DNA from: Marinobacter sp. F4216
GTDB lineage: Bacteria; Pseudomonadota; Gammaproteobacteria; Pseudomonadales; Oleiphilaceae
NCBI RefSeq assembly: GCF_019931195.1
Contig: NZ_JAIOUO010000007.1
Location: 186,001-250,000, forward strand
Direction: 5' to 3'
Length of the DNA stretch: 64,000 nt
Each line of letters starts with the position of its first letter. Position 1 is the first letter of the stretch. Under the pieces are notes generated by a model. That model was not told the DNA's origin and did not search any database. It worked only from the letters and a program-made list of their open reading frames with translations. Position numbers and translations under genes: made by a program. Of this stretch, positions 39,522-47,759 are shown one piece after another.

Positions 39522-39554
39522 AAAAGGGGGCAGGTGACTGCCCCCCCTTTTTTA
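39522..39554. terminator. Bidirectional terminator between topA and the globin gene
   Basis: AAAAGGGGGCAG-GTGA-CTGCCCCC followed by C and six T on the plus strand; on the minus strand the same hairpin ends in TTTTC. It serves both convergent units. Confidence 0.8.
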
Positions 39555-39566
39555 TTACATCGGAAT

Positions 39567-39980
39567 TCAGACAGGCGCTTTTGCCGAGTCCTTCATCGTG
39601 CTGGCCAGAACAGTATAGGTTTGCGTCCAGGCCTCTTTACACTCGGGTGTGAAGTCGTCACCAAGGCCCTGTTCCAGAGTCCAGAGCAAGGCGCCGCCGA
39701 CTGTGTCGTAGTCCGCGTCCTTAACACCATAACCGACATGTCGTACACCCAGTTGCTGTACGGCTGGCACAATGTCGTCCAGTCGACCAAGACTGTTGAC
39801 GGCCACCCCGATCATTTTCATCAGTTTCTGGCCCTGTTCCGTCATGTCACCTTTAAACAGTGGCTTAAGCTGCGGGTCCATTTCGAACAGTTTGCTGTAG
39901 AACATCGCCGCTGCCTGATCGGCTATCGGAGCGACCTTTGCAAAAGACTCCTGAACGAGTGTGATTTGCTGTGCGTTCAT
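39567..39980 (-). CDS. Single-domain globin (Vitreoscilla-hemoglobin-like)
   Basis: A 137-residue heme protein of the flavohemoglobin-type globin family without a reductase domain. The proximal histidine is His81 in GVRHVGYGV; Tyr28 (FYSKLF) fits the B10 position and Gln51 fits E7, the pair that stabilises bound oxygen or nitric oxide. Lacking its own reductase, it needs an external electron source. It is the last gene of the redox cluster, 27 bases after the DUF3365-like gene, so a role in oxygen or NO handling linked to that cluster is an inference from position. Confidence 0.9.
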   Translation of the reverse strand: MNAQQITLVQESFAKVAPIADQAAAMFYSKLFEMDPQLKPLFKGDMTEQGQKLMKMIGVAVNSLGRLDDIVPAVQQLGVRHVGYGVKDADYDTVGGALLWTLEQGLGDDFTPECKEAWTQTYTVLASTMKDSAKAPV

Positions 39981-40007
39981 ATCTATGCCTCTTGGTTGGG
40001 CGAGCGT

Positions 40008-40592
40008 TTAGGTTTTCGGTAACGGCAGACGGATAACGACGCCGCCCATGACCTCGCCGATTTCAAAGTCACTGCGAGGCGAGTCTTTGTGATCGTTATG
40101 GCACGAGGTGCATGCCGGCGATACGGCGACGTCTGGATAGACGGCGGTGAAGTACGTGGTGTCACCCAGGGTTTCCTCACCGTAGAAGTTCTGGCCCGGA
40201 TTATCGGCGATGAACTGGAGGCCCTCCTTTTCTACATCGGTTTTTGGGGCGTTCTGCTTGTTCACTGGCCACAGAGACTGCAGTGAGTATGTGAAGGTGT
40301 CGGTTACCTCGGCAACGCCTTCCGCACCGTAACGGAACATCTGTGCGGGCAGAGGTGCGGAACCTTCCATATCCTCCCAGTGCTCATTGGGCTTGATGGC
40401 GTCAGCCCCATTAGGGCCGAGGCGCTGAACGATAAGTTTGGTGTAGTTTGCCCGGTCCGAGTTCATCACAGCAAACAGGGAATCTGTGAACACCTCCGGG
40501 GCAATGCCGGTTTTGGCTGGCTCCTCCGAGCCTCCGCAACCTCCGAGCAGTGAGGTTGCGAGCAGGGCGCTGGCGGTTAATCCTTTCTTCAT
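40008..40592 (-). CDS. DUF3365-like mono-heme c lipoprotein
   Basis: A 194-residue periplasmic lipoprotein. The signal ends LLGGC with the lipid cysteine at about residue 19. The body resembles the DUF3365 (Tll0287-like) fold, a PAS-like heme-binding domain, and near the C-terminus carries one heme c site, PACTSCHNDHKDSP, followed by GEVMGGVVIRLPL, the end typical of the family. Such domains are proposed to sense gas or redox state, or to carry electrons. It lies 15 bases after the multiheme cytochrome gene. Confidence 0.82.
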   Translation of the reverse strand: MKKGLTASALLATSLLGGCGGSEEPAKTGIAPEVFTDSLFAVMNSDRANYTKLIVQRLGPNGADAIKPNEHWEDMEGSAPLPAQMFRYGAEGVAEVTDTFTYSLQSLWPVNKQNAPKTDVEKEGLQFIADNPGQNFYGEETLGDTTYFTAVYPDVAVSPACTSCHNDHKDSPRSDFEIGEVMGGVVIRLPLPKT

Positions 40593-40607
40593 GGTCTCTC
40601 TCCATTT

Positions 40608-41951
40608 TTACGGGGTGGTGTTGCTTGGTTCAATCCGATCCAGGGCCATGTCGATGCTCTGAATGTGGGTTGCCGGCAGGCCTGTGAAGTTGGACTGAAT
40701 AAGATCCTCGGATGCCAGTGCATCGAGGGAGAAGCCCAAACCGTGGCAATGCATGCACGTGGTTCGGATCATTTTTTCGTTGGGGCGCAGGGTATTGTTC
40801 TGGTTGTGGTCTACCCGAACGATGGTGTTACTGAACTGCTTGTATTCGGTTCGCGGCAGGTGGCAGGTGGCACAGCTGACCGCTTCTTCCCGGGAAACCC
40901 CGCCCTCAAGGAAACTGACCCACGTGTCGTGATGGGGCGACTGCTCAAAGGCCAGTGTGTGATCGTCGTTGTGGCAGCCAAGACACGCCTCAACGGCGGC
41001 AGTGGTGGTGTTTTGCTCGTGTGGGGAATGGCAGCTGTTGCACGTCAGTTCCTTATGTGACGCATTTTCTTTCATGGGGAGCCGGGCCTGGGCTGGTGTC
41101 ATGGGAGGCAGGTCCTGGGCCAGCCTCATTCCGTGTCGTCCTGCCAGAAAACCCTTGGCCTCTGATTCGTGGCAGGTGGCGCAGACCTCGGTGCCTGGCT
41201 GGTCCGCCCAGGCTTCGTCAGTATCGGGTTGATGGCAGTTGACGCAGCCAACGTCCGCGGCACCGTGAGCGCTGCTCGTCCATTGTTCATGAGCTTCCTG
41301 CCAGCCTTGTTGCTTTAACGTTTCCCCTGACGCAGGTTGATAAGGCGACCAGGAAACACCCGACACCTGTATCAGTTCCTCCATGCTGGTCAACGGGAGC
41401 TTTCCGGCAACGATGAGGGCAGGTTCACTTGCGTGTTCCAGCAGGAAGTCCTCATAAAGGGCCTGGTTATCGTGGTAGTTATGGCAACCAGAGGATGCAC
41501 AGGTTTGGAAGCCCATACCTTCATGGCTAGGGCGTTCATCGGCGATGTCTTCGTGGCAGTAGGCGCAAAAGTCTTGTGGCTGCGTTACGCCCATGAGTCG
41601 GGTGGTTTCCGGGGTGTGCTCGCTGTGACAGCTCACGCAGTAGCGGGCATCAATCCGGGCAAGCCGATCGGCATTTCGTGGGTCGGTGAACTTGCTCCTG
41701 GGATGGCTGTCCCGGACAGCATCCAGTTCGGCCCCATGACAATCGACACAGGATTGCTGAATGGCTTGCTGGTCGGCAAAAGACTCGGTGTGGCACGCCG
41801 AGCACTCCAGTTCAATCTGGAAGTGGCCGAGAGACGTCTGACCCGGCAGGAAGTGTGGTTTTTGGCTTTCCGCAAACAACTCGTAACCCAGCACCCCCGA
41901 CAGTACGAGGGTGGAGATTAGCCAGAGGAACCAAAGTGATTTTGTACTCAT
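40608..41951 (-). CDS. Membrane-anchored cytochrome c with eleven heme motifs
   Basis: A 447-residue protein starting MSTKSLWFLWLIST; an N-terminal helix (residues 6-26) without a cleavage site likely anchors it to the membrane with the rest in the periplasm. Ten CxxCH motifs and one CX4CH (CASSGCH) are spread from residue 50 to about 399: CSACH, CVDCH, CVSCH, CAYCH, CASSGCH, CVNCH, CATCH, CNSCH, CLGCH, CATCH, CMHCH. Many extra histidines could be distal ligands. I cannot assign it to a characterised multiheme enzyme. The start at 41951 is eight bases after the flavoprotein stop. It may be a periplasmic wire or a reductase for a small nitrogen or sulfur compound. Confidence 0.88.
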   Translation of the reverse strand: MSTKSLWFLWLISTLVLSGVLGYELFAESQKPHFLPGQTSLGHFQIELECSACHTESFADQQAIQQSCVDCHGAELDAVRDSHPRSKFTDPRNADRLARIDARYCVSCHSEHTPETTRLMGVTQPQDFCAYCHEDIADERPSHEGMGFQTCASSGCHNYHDNQALYEDFLLEHASEPALIVAGKLPLTSMEELIQVSGVSWSPYQPASGETLKQQGWQEAHEQWTSSAHGAADVGCVNCHQPDTDEAWADQPGTEVCATCHESEAKGFLAGRHGMRLAQDLPPMTPAQARLPMKENASHKELTCNSCHSPHEQNTTTAAVEACLGCHNDDHTLAFEQSPHHDTWVSFLEGGVSREEAVSCATCHLPRTEYKQFSNTIVRVDHNQNNTLRPNEKMIRTTCMHCHGLGFSLDALASEDLIQSNFTGLPATHIQSIDMALDRIEPSNTTP

Positions 41952-41959
41952 ATCGCGCC

Positions 41960-43921
41960 CTAGAAGTAATACACCGACACAATGTGGAATCCGAGCAACA
42001 CAGGTAGAGGCCATGCAAGGTATAGATGCAGGCCAGCTAACCGGCGTTTCCAGGCCTTGAAGTGAACGCTCTGAACGCGAGGCTCAAGTGCGACCAGCAG
42101 GGACGTGATACCGCCCAGTGTGATCAGCGCAATGGCACAGGAAAGCAGGGTAAAGTTCAGGTTGGTACTCGGTTGCAGACCGGTATGAACTAACAGAAGC
42201 AAGGCCATGGAGAGCGTCAGGATCAGGTGCAGATTTCGGGCGAGCCTGAAACCCCGAACAAGACGGTTGGGGCCTCGTTTGGCAAGGCTTACGACCATAC
42301 TGAGCGCAATCAGGCTCAGGAGGCTGTAACCTGTCCATTGGCGTGCAATACCGCTGGTCCAGAGTTTCGGCCATGCCGGGTCGAGTACGCTTTGCTGAAC
42401 GGGGAAAGCTGGCAGAAAGGAATACAGAACGGCATAGATCAGCGCTGTGAGCCCGGCGACGAGGGGAAGTTTGCTGACCGCTCCCGCTTCGGTTGGGGTT
42501 GCGGTCAGTTTTGCAATCAGAGGTTCGCAGGTTCCGCATACCTGGGCCGCACCTGAGGCATTGCAAAGCTCCTGCGCAGTCATCCCGTGTTGCAGGTGGC
42601 AGCGAATGTCTGCGGCACTCAGGCGACGGCAATTGCAGAGAACGGCATTATCTGGAAACGTCTGGTTCTCTTGTGCTAGCAGTCGACCCTCCCTGAGAAA
42701 GCGCCTGCGTTGCCAGGGGTAGATTCGCGCCTGTTTTGACACCGCATCCTGAAGTTGATGAAATTCTGGCCATTCTCCCGTTCCTGCGGCACCAACCAGT
42801 TTTCCGCGGTGCAAGGTGATAACCCTGGAATGTTTGTCGGAGGTGTGATGAAGGGTGCAGTCGATCAGTGCCGGCCCGTAATCACTCACGGATCCGATGC
42901 TTTTAACGGGAAGGTCTGAGACCTTGAGGGAGCTGCTGAGTACTGACCCCCGGTAGCTGATATCGGTTCCGGTGAGTCGTCTGGCCAGGGTGGCCGCCTG
43001 CTCCAGGCCGGGAGATACAAGACCATATACCTCGCCGTTGTGCTCGCAACATTCCCCGACGGCGTAGATGTCGTCGAATGAGGTCTGCAGGCTGTCGTTT
43101 ACTTGGATGCCCCGGCCGACGGCGATTCCAGCCTCTCGGGCGAGATTGATGTTGGGGCGAATTCCGGTTGAAAAAATGACCGTATCACAATCCATTTCCT
43201 CGCCCAGACGAAGGCGGATCCGTTCCACCCGAGAATCGCCCTCAATCTCAGTGATGGTCGTGTTCAGGCAAAGGTTCAGTCCCTTCGCTTCGAGCGCCCG
43301 GTGTAACTGATCGGCGCTGCGAGACTCCAGTTGACGGTTCATCAGAAAGGGGGCGTGATGGATCAGGGTTACCCGTGTGCCATAGCGCATCATGCCCAGG
43401 GCAGCTTCGATACCCAGTAGGCCCCCGCCAAGTACAACGCAGTGCCGACTGCGAAAATGTCTGGTTCGAAGCCGCTCCACGTCCTTCATGCTTCGGAACG
43501 TGTAAACCCCCGGTAATGCCCGGCCTGATATGGAGGGCACGTGGGGGCTGGAACCCAGCGCAAGTACCAGGGTGCTGTACTGATACGTCAGCCCATTCTG
43601 GTCTGTGACTGTCTGGTGTTCCGGGTGAATGGCTACGATTCCGGTCCCGGACTGGAAGCTGACGTTGGAGAGGTTTCCCAGCGGGGAAACTAACGAGTCT
43701 GGGGTAACTTTTCCCTGGAGCAGGCTCGATAGGGCGACGCGGTCATAGGGATGGCTTTCTTCCCGACCGAACTGGACGATGGGTCGATCGAAGCCCAGCC
43801 GCTTTAACTCTGTCAGCAGGTGAACGCCGACCGGGCCGTTACCAACGATGATGACTGGCGCATCTGGCCGATACCGATTCGGGGCGTGCAGCGCCTGCTG
43901 TGCAGGAAATTGTGTGCCCAT
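41960..43921 (-). CDS. NirB-like flavoprotein fused to a bis-heme membrane domain
   Basis: A 653-residue fusion. Residues about 20-400 are a two-dinucleotide-fold NAD(P)H oxidoreductase like the front of nitrite reductase NirB: FAD site VGNGPVG (26-32), NAD(P) site VLGGGLLGIEAALG, and IYAVGECCEH. A BFD-type [2Fe-2S] domain follows with Cys429, Cys431, Cys462, Cys465. The siroheme half of NirB is absent; instead there are five membrane helices (about 486-506, 524-547, 562-582, 588-611, 628-651). Helix 3 has His565 and His579, helix 5 His632 and His646, two H-X13-H pairs as in ferric reductases and NADPH oxidases. I infer electron transfer from cytoplasmic NAD(P)H across the membrane to the cytochrome encoded next. 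Confidence 0.88.
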   Translation of the reverse strand: MGTQFPAQQALHAPNRYRPDAPVIIVGNGPVGVHLLTELKRLGFDRPIVQFGREESHPYDRVALSSLLQGKVTPDSLVSPLGNLSNVSFQSGTGIVAIHPEHQTVTDQNGLTYQYSTLVLALGSSPHVPSISGRALPGVYTFRSMKDVERLRTRHFRSRHCVVLGGGLLGIEAALGMMRYGTRVTLIHHAPFLMNRQLESRSADQLHRALEAKGLNLCLNTTITEIEGDSRVERIRLRLGEEMDCDTVIFSTGIRPNINLAREAGIAVGRGIQVNDSLQTSFDDIYAVGECCEHNGEVYGLVSPGLEQAATLARRLTGTDISYRGSVLSSSLKVSDLPVKSIGSVSDYGPALIDCTLHHTSDKHSRVITLHRGKLVGAAGTGEWPEFHQLQDAVSKQARIYPWQRRRFLREGRLLAQENQTFPDNAVLCNCRRLSAADIRCHLQHGMTAQELCNASGAAQVCGTCEPLIAKLTATPTEAGAVSKLPLVAGLTALIYAVLYSFLPAFPVQQSVLDPAWPKLWTSGIARQWTGYSLLSLIALSMVVSLAKRGPNRLVRGFRLARNLHLILTLSMALLLLVHTGLQPSTNLNFTLLSCAIALITLGGITSLLVALEPRVQSVHFKAWKRRLAGLHLYLAWPLPVLLGFHIVSVYYF

Positions 43922-44235
43922 GTGTTAGGTTCTCGTTCTAACAAAACAAAAAAAGGGTCCACTCCGGTATTCCGGAATGGACCCTTTTGTCCCTGATTCA
44001 TCGTCCGTGGTACTCAGGTGGCAGCTGCCACAGGTTCAATCATTCGTTAAAATTCTGGTTCGCCTTCATTGGCGAACATTTTGTATACAGCAGCGTGCGT
44101 GCCAACGGGAAATAAAACCATTACCTATCAATGGTTTGAATTATTGTTGGCATGAGGAAAAAGAGGCGAGCTACGTCGCCGAGGAGTCAGGATAGGGCAG
44201 ATAGCGCAGTGACTGCGCTATCCTGGAGCGTGTGG
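43922..44235 (-). other. 314-base leader region of the redox cluster
   Basis: No protein gene is supported. On the minus strand it holds, in order of transcription, a dyad GATAGCGCAG/CTGCGCTATC (44200-44222), AAACCATT/AATGGTTT (44115-44137), GTTCGCC/GGCGAAC (44058-44077), the perfect palindrome GTGGCAGCTGCCAC (44018-44031), the terminator hairpin (43944-43990) and GTTAG/CTAAC (43924-43942) directly before the start codon with GAGAAC in its loop. Very short frames (MFANEGEPEF, MIEPVAAAT) occur but have no clear ribosome sites. Confidence 0.6.
43944..43990 (-). terminator. Intrinsic terminator in the leader, likely attenuator
   Basis: An 11-pair stem (AAAAGGGTCCA / TGGACCCTTTT), one mismatch, five more pairs and a TATT loop. 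On the minus strand it ends in seven T plus GTTTTG. Only about 30 bases separate it from the flavoprotein ATG, too few for another promoter, so transcripts of the cluster must read through it. Confidence 0.8.
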
Positions 44236-45108
44236 TTACTTTTTGCGTAGCCGCTGGATGAGTGAGGAGGTGTCCCACCGGTTGCCCCCCATTTCTTGTA
44301 CATCGCCGTAAAACTGGTCTACCAATGCGGTGACAGGAAGGCGGGCGTGAATTCGGCGTGCTTCATCGAGACAGATTCCCAGATCCTTGCGCATCCAGTC
44401 GACCGCAAAACCGTGTTCGAACTCGCCCGCAATCATGGTTCCGGAGCGATTTTCCATCTGCCAGCTCTGCGCGGCACCCTTGGAGATAACATCCACCACC
44501 TTCGCGGCATCCAGTCCAGCCTGTTCCGCGAAGTGAAGTGCCTCGGACAGCCCTTGTACCAATCCGGCAATGGCAATTTGGTTCACCATTTTGGTTTTCT
44601 GGCCGCTGCCTGCCGGCCCCATCAGGTTGACGGCTCTGGCGTAGTGATCCATTACCGGTCTTGCCCGGGCAAAGCTTGATTCGTCCCCGCCGCACATGAT
44701 CGTCAGCTGTCCGTTTTCGGCACCTTGTTGCCCGCCGGATACCGGGCCATCAATAAAACCCTGACGGTGCTCTGCTGACTTTCTGGCAAGGCGTTCCGCA
44801 ACGCCTGCTGAGGCGGTGGTGTGATCGATGAGAATGGCGCCTTCGGGTGCGTTGGCGATTATCCCGTCATCGCCCTCGAAAACCTCGATCAGATCTTTAT
44901 CGGCGCCGACGCAGGTCATGACAAAGTCCACGCCATCGACCGCCTCAGCGATGGTAGAGCAGGCGGTGCCGCCGTATTCTTGGGCCCATTGCTCAGCCTT
45001 TGCGGTCGTACGGTTCCACACTCTGACGGAAAGGCCGGCCTTGGCGAGGTGTCCTGCCATGGGGTAGCCCATGACTCCGAGGCCAATGAAGGCTGCAGTA
45101 GCTGTCAT
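44236..45108 (-). CDS. 3-hydroxyisobutyrate-dehydrogenase-like NAD(P) oxidoreductase
   Basis: A 290-residue beta-hydroxyacid dehydrogenase. N-terminal Rossmann motif AAFIGLGVMGYPMAGHLAKAG, substrate-binding DGPVSGGQQGAENGQLTIM, and the catalytic-lysine motif GSGQKTKMVNQIAIAG are all present. Substrates in the family include 3-hydroxyisobutyrate, tartronate semialdehyde, glyoxylate and succinic semialdehyde; none can be chosen from context. The ATG at 45108, with GGAG six bases upstream, is preferred over one four codons earlier. Confidence 0.9.
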   Translation of the reverse strand: MTATAAFIGLGVMGYPMAGHLAKAGLSVRVWNRTTAKAEQWAQEYGGTACSTIAEAVDGVDFVMTCVGADKDLIEVFEGDDGIIANAPEGAILIDHTTASAGVAERLARKSAEHRQGFIDGPVSGGQQGAENGQLTIMCGGDESSFARARPVMDHYARAVNLMGPAGSGQKTKMVNQIAIAGLVQGLSEALHFAEQAGLDAAKVVDVISKGAAQSWQMENRSGTMIAGEFEHGFAVDWMRKDLGICLDEARRIHARLPVTALVDQFYGDVQEMGGNRWDTSSLIQRLRKK

Positions 45109-45148
45109 GCTGATCTCCATTTTCGTTTGTTGTTGGTAGCATAGTCAC

Positions 45149-45175
45149 GAAAAAAAGCCGCTCAATCAAGCGGCT
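45149..45175 (-). terminator. Intrinsic terminator after the gene at 45222
   Basis: On the minus strand AGCCGC / GCGGCT with an eight-base loop is followed by a run of eight T (plus-strand A at 45149-45156). Confidence 0.8.
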
Positions 45176-45221
45176 GCATCGAACACTACAAACAACTTTG
45201 TTGAGCGGGTGATGGACGGAA

Positions 45222-45464
45222 TCAGGACATGACGTCCAGCTTCTCTGTTGCTTCTCTTAGTACTTTCACCGATTCGGCGTGTTTGCCCTGCTGGTGAAGG
45301 GCTTCGCCTTTGTCCCGCATGGCTTTTATTTCCGCTTTGGTTTCATCGTCGAGCTGGCTTGACTCGAGTTTCTGATCAATCTCGCCGACAAGGGCCGGGC
45401 ATTGGCCGGCAAAAACACTGGCAGAGAACAGGGTCGTAAATACAAGTGTGATGAAAAAACGCAT
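45222..45464 (-). CDS. Small exported helical protein
   Basis: An 80-residue protein with a signal peptide (cleavage after SASVFA, about residue 19) leaving a mature chain of about 61 residues. It has one cysteine (GQCPALVGEIDQKLE) and a helical-hairpin or TPR-like remainder (RDKGEALHQQGKHAESVKVL). The family is not recognised; similar short periplasmic helical proteins are common in marine gammaproteobacteria. It has its own terminator and lies between the dehydrogenase and gltA. Confidence 0.75.
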   Translation of the reverse strand: MRFFITLVFTTLFSASVFAGQCPALVGEIDQKLESSQLDDETKAEIKAMRDKGEALHQQGKHAESVKVLREATEKLDVMS

Positions 45465-45572
45465 AGGTCATCCCTCTTTGCTGTTGCGCACTTCCAAGCA
45501 TAGTTGAGAGTGGGGAGGGTTGAGAGGGACTGTTAGGTATTATTTCCGGACAGGATTTTGGTCGCACTAAAC

Positions 45573-45604
45573 AAAAAAAGACCGCTGGGTCAGCGGCCTT
45601 TTTA
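45573..45604 (-). terminator. Intrinsic terminator after gltA
   Basis: Stem GGCCGCTG / CAGCGGTC in outline with a short loop, followed on the minus strand by seven T and GTTT, 25 bases after the gltA stop. Confidence 0.85.
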
Positions 45605-45628
45605 ATCATGGTGTTTTCACCGGCGTAT

Positions 45629-46903
45629 TTATTCTGCCGGATAATCGCGCTGGTCGGAACCGGTGTACAACTGGCGCGGACGGCCAATCCGGTAGTTACC
45701 GCTGACCATTTCGTTCCAGTGCGAGAACCAGCCGATGGTGCGGGACAGCGCAAAAATAACGGTAAACATGGACGTCGGAATGCCCATCGCTTTCAGAATG
45801 ATGCCGGAGTAGAAATCCACGTTCGGGTACAGCTTGCGCTGGACGAAGTACTCGTCTTCCAGAGCGATCTTCTCGAGACGCTGGGCGATTTTCAGCAGTG
45901 GGTCGTTTTCCAGGCCCAGCTCCTGCAGAACTTCGTGTGCCGTTTCGCGCATAACCTTGGCGCGGGGGTCGAAGTTTTTGTAGACGCGGTGGCCGAAGCC
46001 CATCAGTCGGAACGGATCGTCCTTGTCCTTCGCCTTGGCGATGTACTTTTCGATGTTGGATTCGTCACCAATCTCAGCCAGCATGTCCAGTACTGCTTCG
46101 TTAGCACCACCGTGTGCCGGCCCCCAAAGGGCGGCGATGCCAGACGCGATGCATGCATAGGGGTTAGCGCCGGTAGAGCCTGCAAGGCGAACCGTAGAGG
46201 TTGATGCATTTTGCTCGTGGTCCGCATGCAGGATGAAGATGCGGTCCATGGCCTTGGCCAGCACAGGATTCGGCTTGTACTCCTCGCAGGGCACACCAAA
46301 CATCATGTACAGGAAGTTCTCTGCGTAGGTCAGGTCGTTACGCGGGTACATGAACGGCTGGCCAATGCTGTATTTGTAACACCAGGCCGCGATGGTCGGC
46401 ATCTTCGCGATCAAGCGGTGAGCTGTGATGTCACGCTGGTGCTCGTCGGTCACATCCATCTGGTCGTGATAGAACGCAGACAGGGCACCCACTACGCCGC
46501 ACATGATTGCCATCGGGTGCGCATCACGGCGAAATCCGTGGAAGAAATTGCGCATTTGATCGTGCAGCATGGTGTGGTTTTTGATGGTGCTGTGGAACTG
46601 CTGGTTCTCTTCTTTGGTCGGCAGGCGGCCTTTCAGCAGCAGGTAGCACACTTCGAGGTAATCCGAGTGTTCGGCCAGTTGGTCGATCGGATAACCACGA
46701 TGAAGGAGAACACCGTTGGCGCCATCGATGTAAGTGATGGCTGATTCACAGGCAGCGGTGGATACGAAACCTGGGTCATAGGTGAAAACGCCTTCCTGAA
46801 CCAGGCCGCGTACGTCGATTACGTCAGGGCCGACGGTGCCAGAATACACCGGTAACTCAATGGATTTTTCTCCCACCGAGAGCGTGGCTTTCCTGTCGGT
46901 CAT
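45629..46903 (-). CDS. gltA: GltA, type II citrate synthase
   Basis: Condenses acetyl-CoA and oxaloacetate. The 424-residue protein matches the hexameric, NADH-sensitive Gram-negative type. Visible motifs: N-terminal [17 protein letters not shown], catalytic His in [12 protein letters not shown], and [14 protein letters not shown], plus [18 protein letters not shown] near the C-terminus. It is divergent from the sdh-suc operon, as in Pseudomonas. Confidence 0.97.
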   Translation of the reverse strand: MTDRKATLSVGEKSIELPVYSGTVGPDVIDVRGLVQEGVFTYDPGFVSTAACESAITYIDGANGVLLHRGYPIDQLAEHSDYLEVCYLLLKGRLPTKEENQQFHSTIKNHTMLHDQMRNFFHGFRRDAHPMAIMCGVVGALSAFYHDQMDVTDEHQRDITAHRLIAKMPTIAAWCYKYSIGQPFMYPRNDLTYAENFLYMMFGVPCEEYKPNPVLAKAMDRIFILHADHEQNASTSTVRLAGSTGANPYACIASGIAALWGPAHGGANEAVLDMLAEIGDESNIEKYIAKAKDKDDPFRLMGFGHRVYKNFDPRAKVMRETAHEVLQELGLENDPLLKIAQRLEKIALEDEYFVQRKLYPNVDFYSGIILKAMGIPTSMFTVIFALSRTIGWFSHWNEMVSGNYRIGRPRQLYTGSDQRDYPAE

Positions 46904-47384
46904 GGGGCTCTCCTATATGGATATGTCAGCGTGTTAGCTTTTATGCATGAAAAAAAGCGCTAAGGAAGGCGCGTATTATCGCAAAACTGGCGGCAAAATA
47001 TAGGGCGTTGGCTTTTTTTGTCAATGGAAGGGTTTGGAATTCGCCATTTTTTTCGGTTTTGTAAATGCGTATTAGCCCCAATGCGGTTGGTTGCGGGCCT
47101 TCAGGTGGGTCAACAGTTCCTGCTCATAGTTTAACCCACTGAATTGGTGGGCAGGAATCCCGTCGCTCGGTTTGTAATTGCGAGGGCTACTCCTTATAAT
47201 CCGTAGCCCGGAATTAGGGATGCATCTGGTGGAGATGCGGCAATGGCGTCGCTCCAGAGCAAAGGTCATCCTTCCTCCTAAGCCAATCGTATGCCCCCAC
47301 TGCGCGGGTGTGCTGATCTTCATACCAACTCCGCATCCGGTGTGCCGGAATCGCGGTCATTAAATGAGAGAGTGTGAGAGCGCT
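46904..47384. other. 481-base gltA/sdhC divergent promoter region
   Basis: On the minus side an extended -10, TGCGATAAT (-10 at 46975-46980), may drive gltA. On the plus side a near-consensus promoter lies at 47172-47200. A minus-strand frame at 47072-47323 ends plausibly (GLNYEQELLTHLKARNQP) but has no recognised family and is not called. The sdhC leader downstream of the promoter would be about 178 bases long. Confidence 0.55.
47172..47200 (+). promoter_or_regulatory. Promoter of the sdhCDAB-suc operon
   Basis: TTGTAA (47172-47177), a 17-base spacer and a perfect TATAAT (47195-47200). The predicted start near 47207 leaves a long leader before sdhC. Confidence 0.7.
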
Positions 47385-47759
47385 GTGAATAACAAACGAC
47401 CAGTAAATCTCGATCTCGGCAAGTTCCATTTTCCGCTGCCAGCCATTACGTCCATCCTGCATCGCATTAGCGGCATCATTATTTTTGTTGGTGTTGCTTT
47501 CATGCTTTACGGATTGCAGCTTTCCCTGTCAGGGGAAGAAGGCTTCAGTCGTATGAATGAACTGCTGGACGGCTTTTTTGCCAAGCTTATTATCTGGGGC
47601 ATTCTGTCCGCCTTGTTGTATCACCTGGTTGCAGGTATCAAGCACCTGCTCATGGATATGGGTATCGGGGAAGAGCTGGAGACCGGTCGTCTCGCCTCGA
47701 AAATCACCATCGTGGTTTCCGTTATTCTCATCGTTATCGCAGGAGTTTGGGTATGGTAA
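47385..47759 (+). CDS. sdhC: SdhC, succinate dehydrogenase cytochrome b subunit
   Basis: Membrane anchor subunit of complex II that helps bind heme b and ubiquinone. It starts at GTG (47385), giving NNKRPVNLDLGKFHFPLPA, which matches the family N-terminus; an ATG seven codons earlier is less likely. The 124 residues contain three membrane helices, the motif SILHRISGIIIF and the heme-ligand region LLYHLVAGIKHLLMD. The stop overlaps the sdhD start. Confidence 0.94.
   Translation: MNNKRPVNLDLGKFHFPLPAITSILHRISGIIIFVGVAFMLYGLQLSLSGEEGFSRMNELLDGFFAKLIIWGILSALLYHLVAGIKHLLMDMGIGEELETGRLASKITIVVSVILIVIAGVWVW

Noticed and set aside
43924..43942. Inverted repeat GTTAG/CTAAC resembling an integron attC core
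   Set aside because: Only the 5-base arms fit; no attC-type second pair and no integrase or cassette nearby.
43813..44001. 62-codon minus-strand frame starting MNQGQKGPF through the attenuator
   Set aside because: It runs through the terminator stem and into the flavoprotein gene in another frame; no ribosome site.
47072..47323. 83-codon minus-strand frame between gltA and sdhC
   Set aside because: The C-terminal part looks protein-like, but the frame crosses the sdh promoter, has a poor start and no recognised family; could be a gene remnant.
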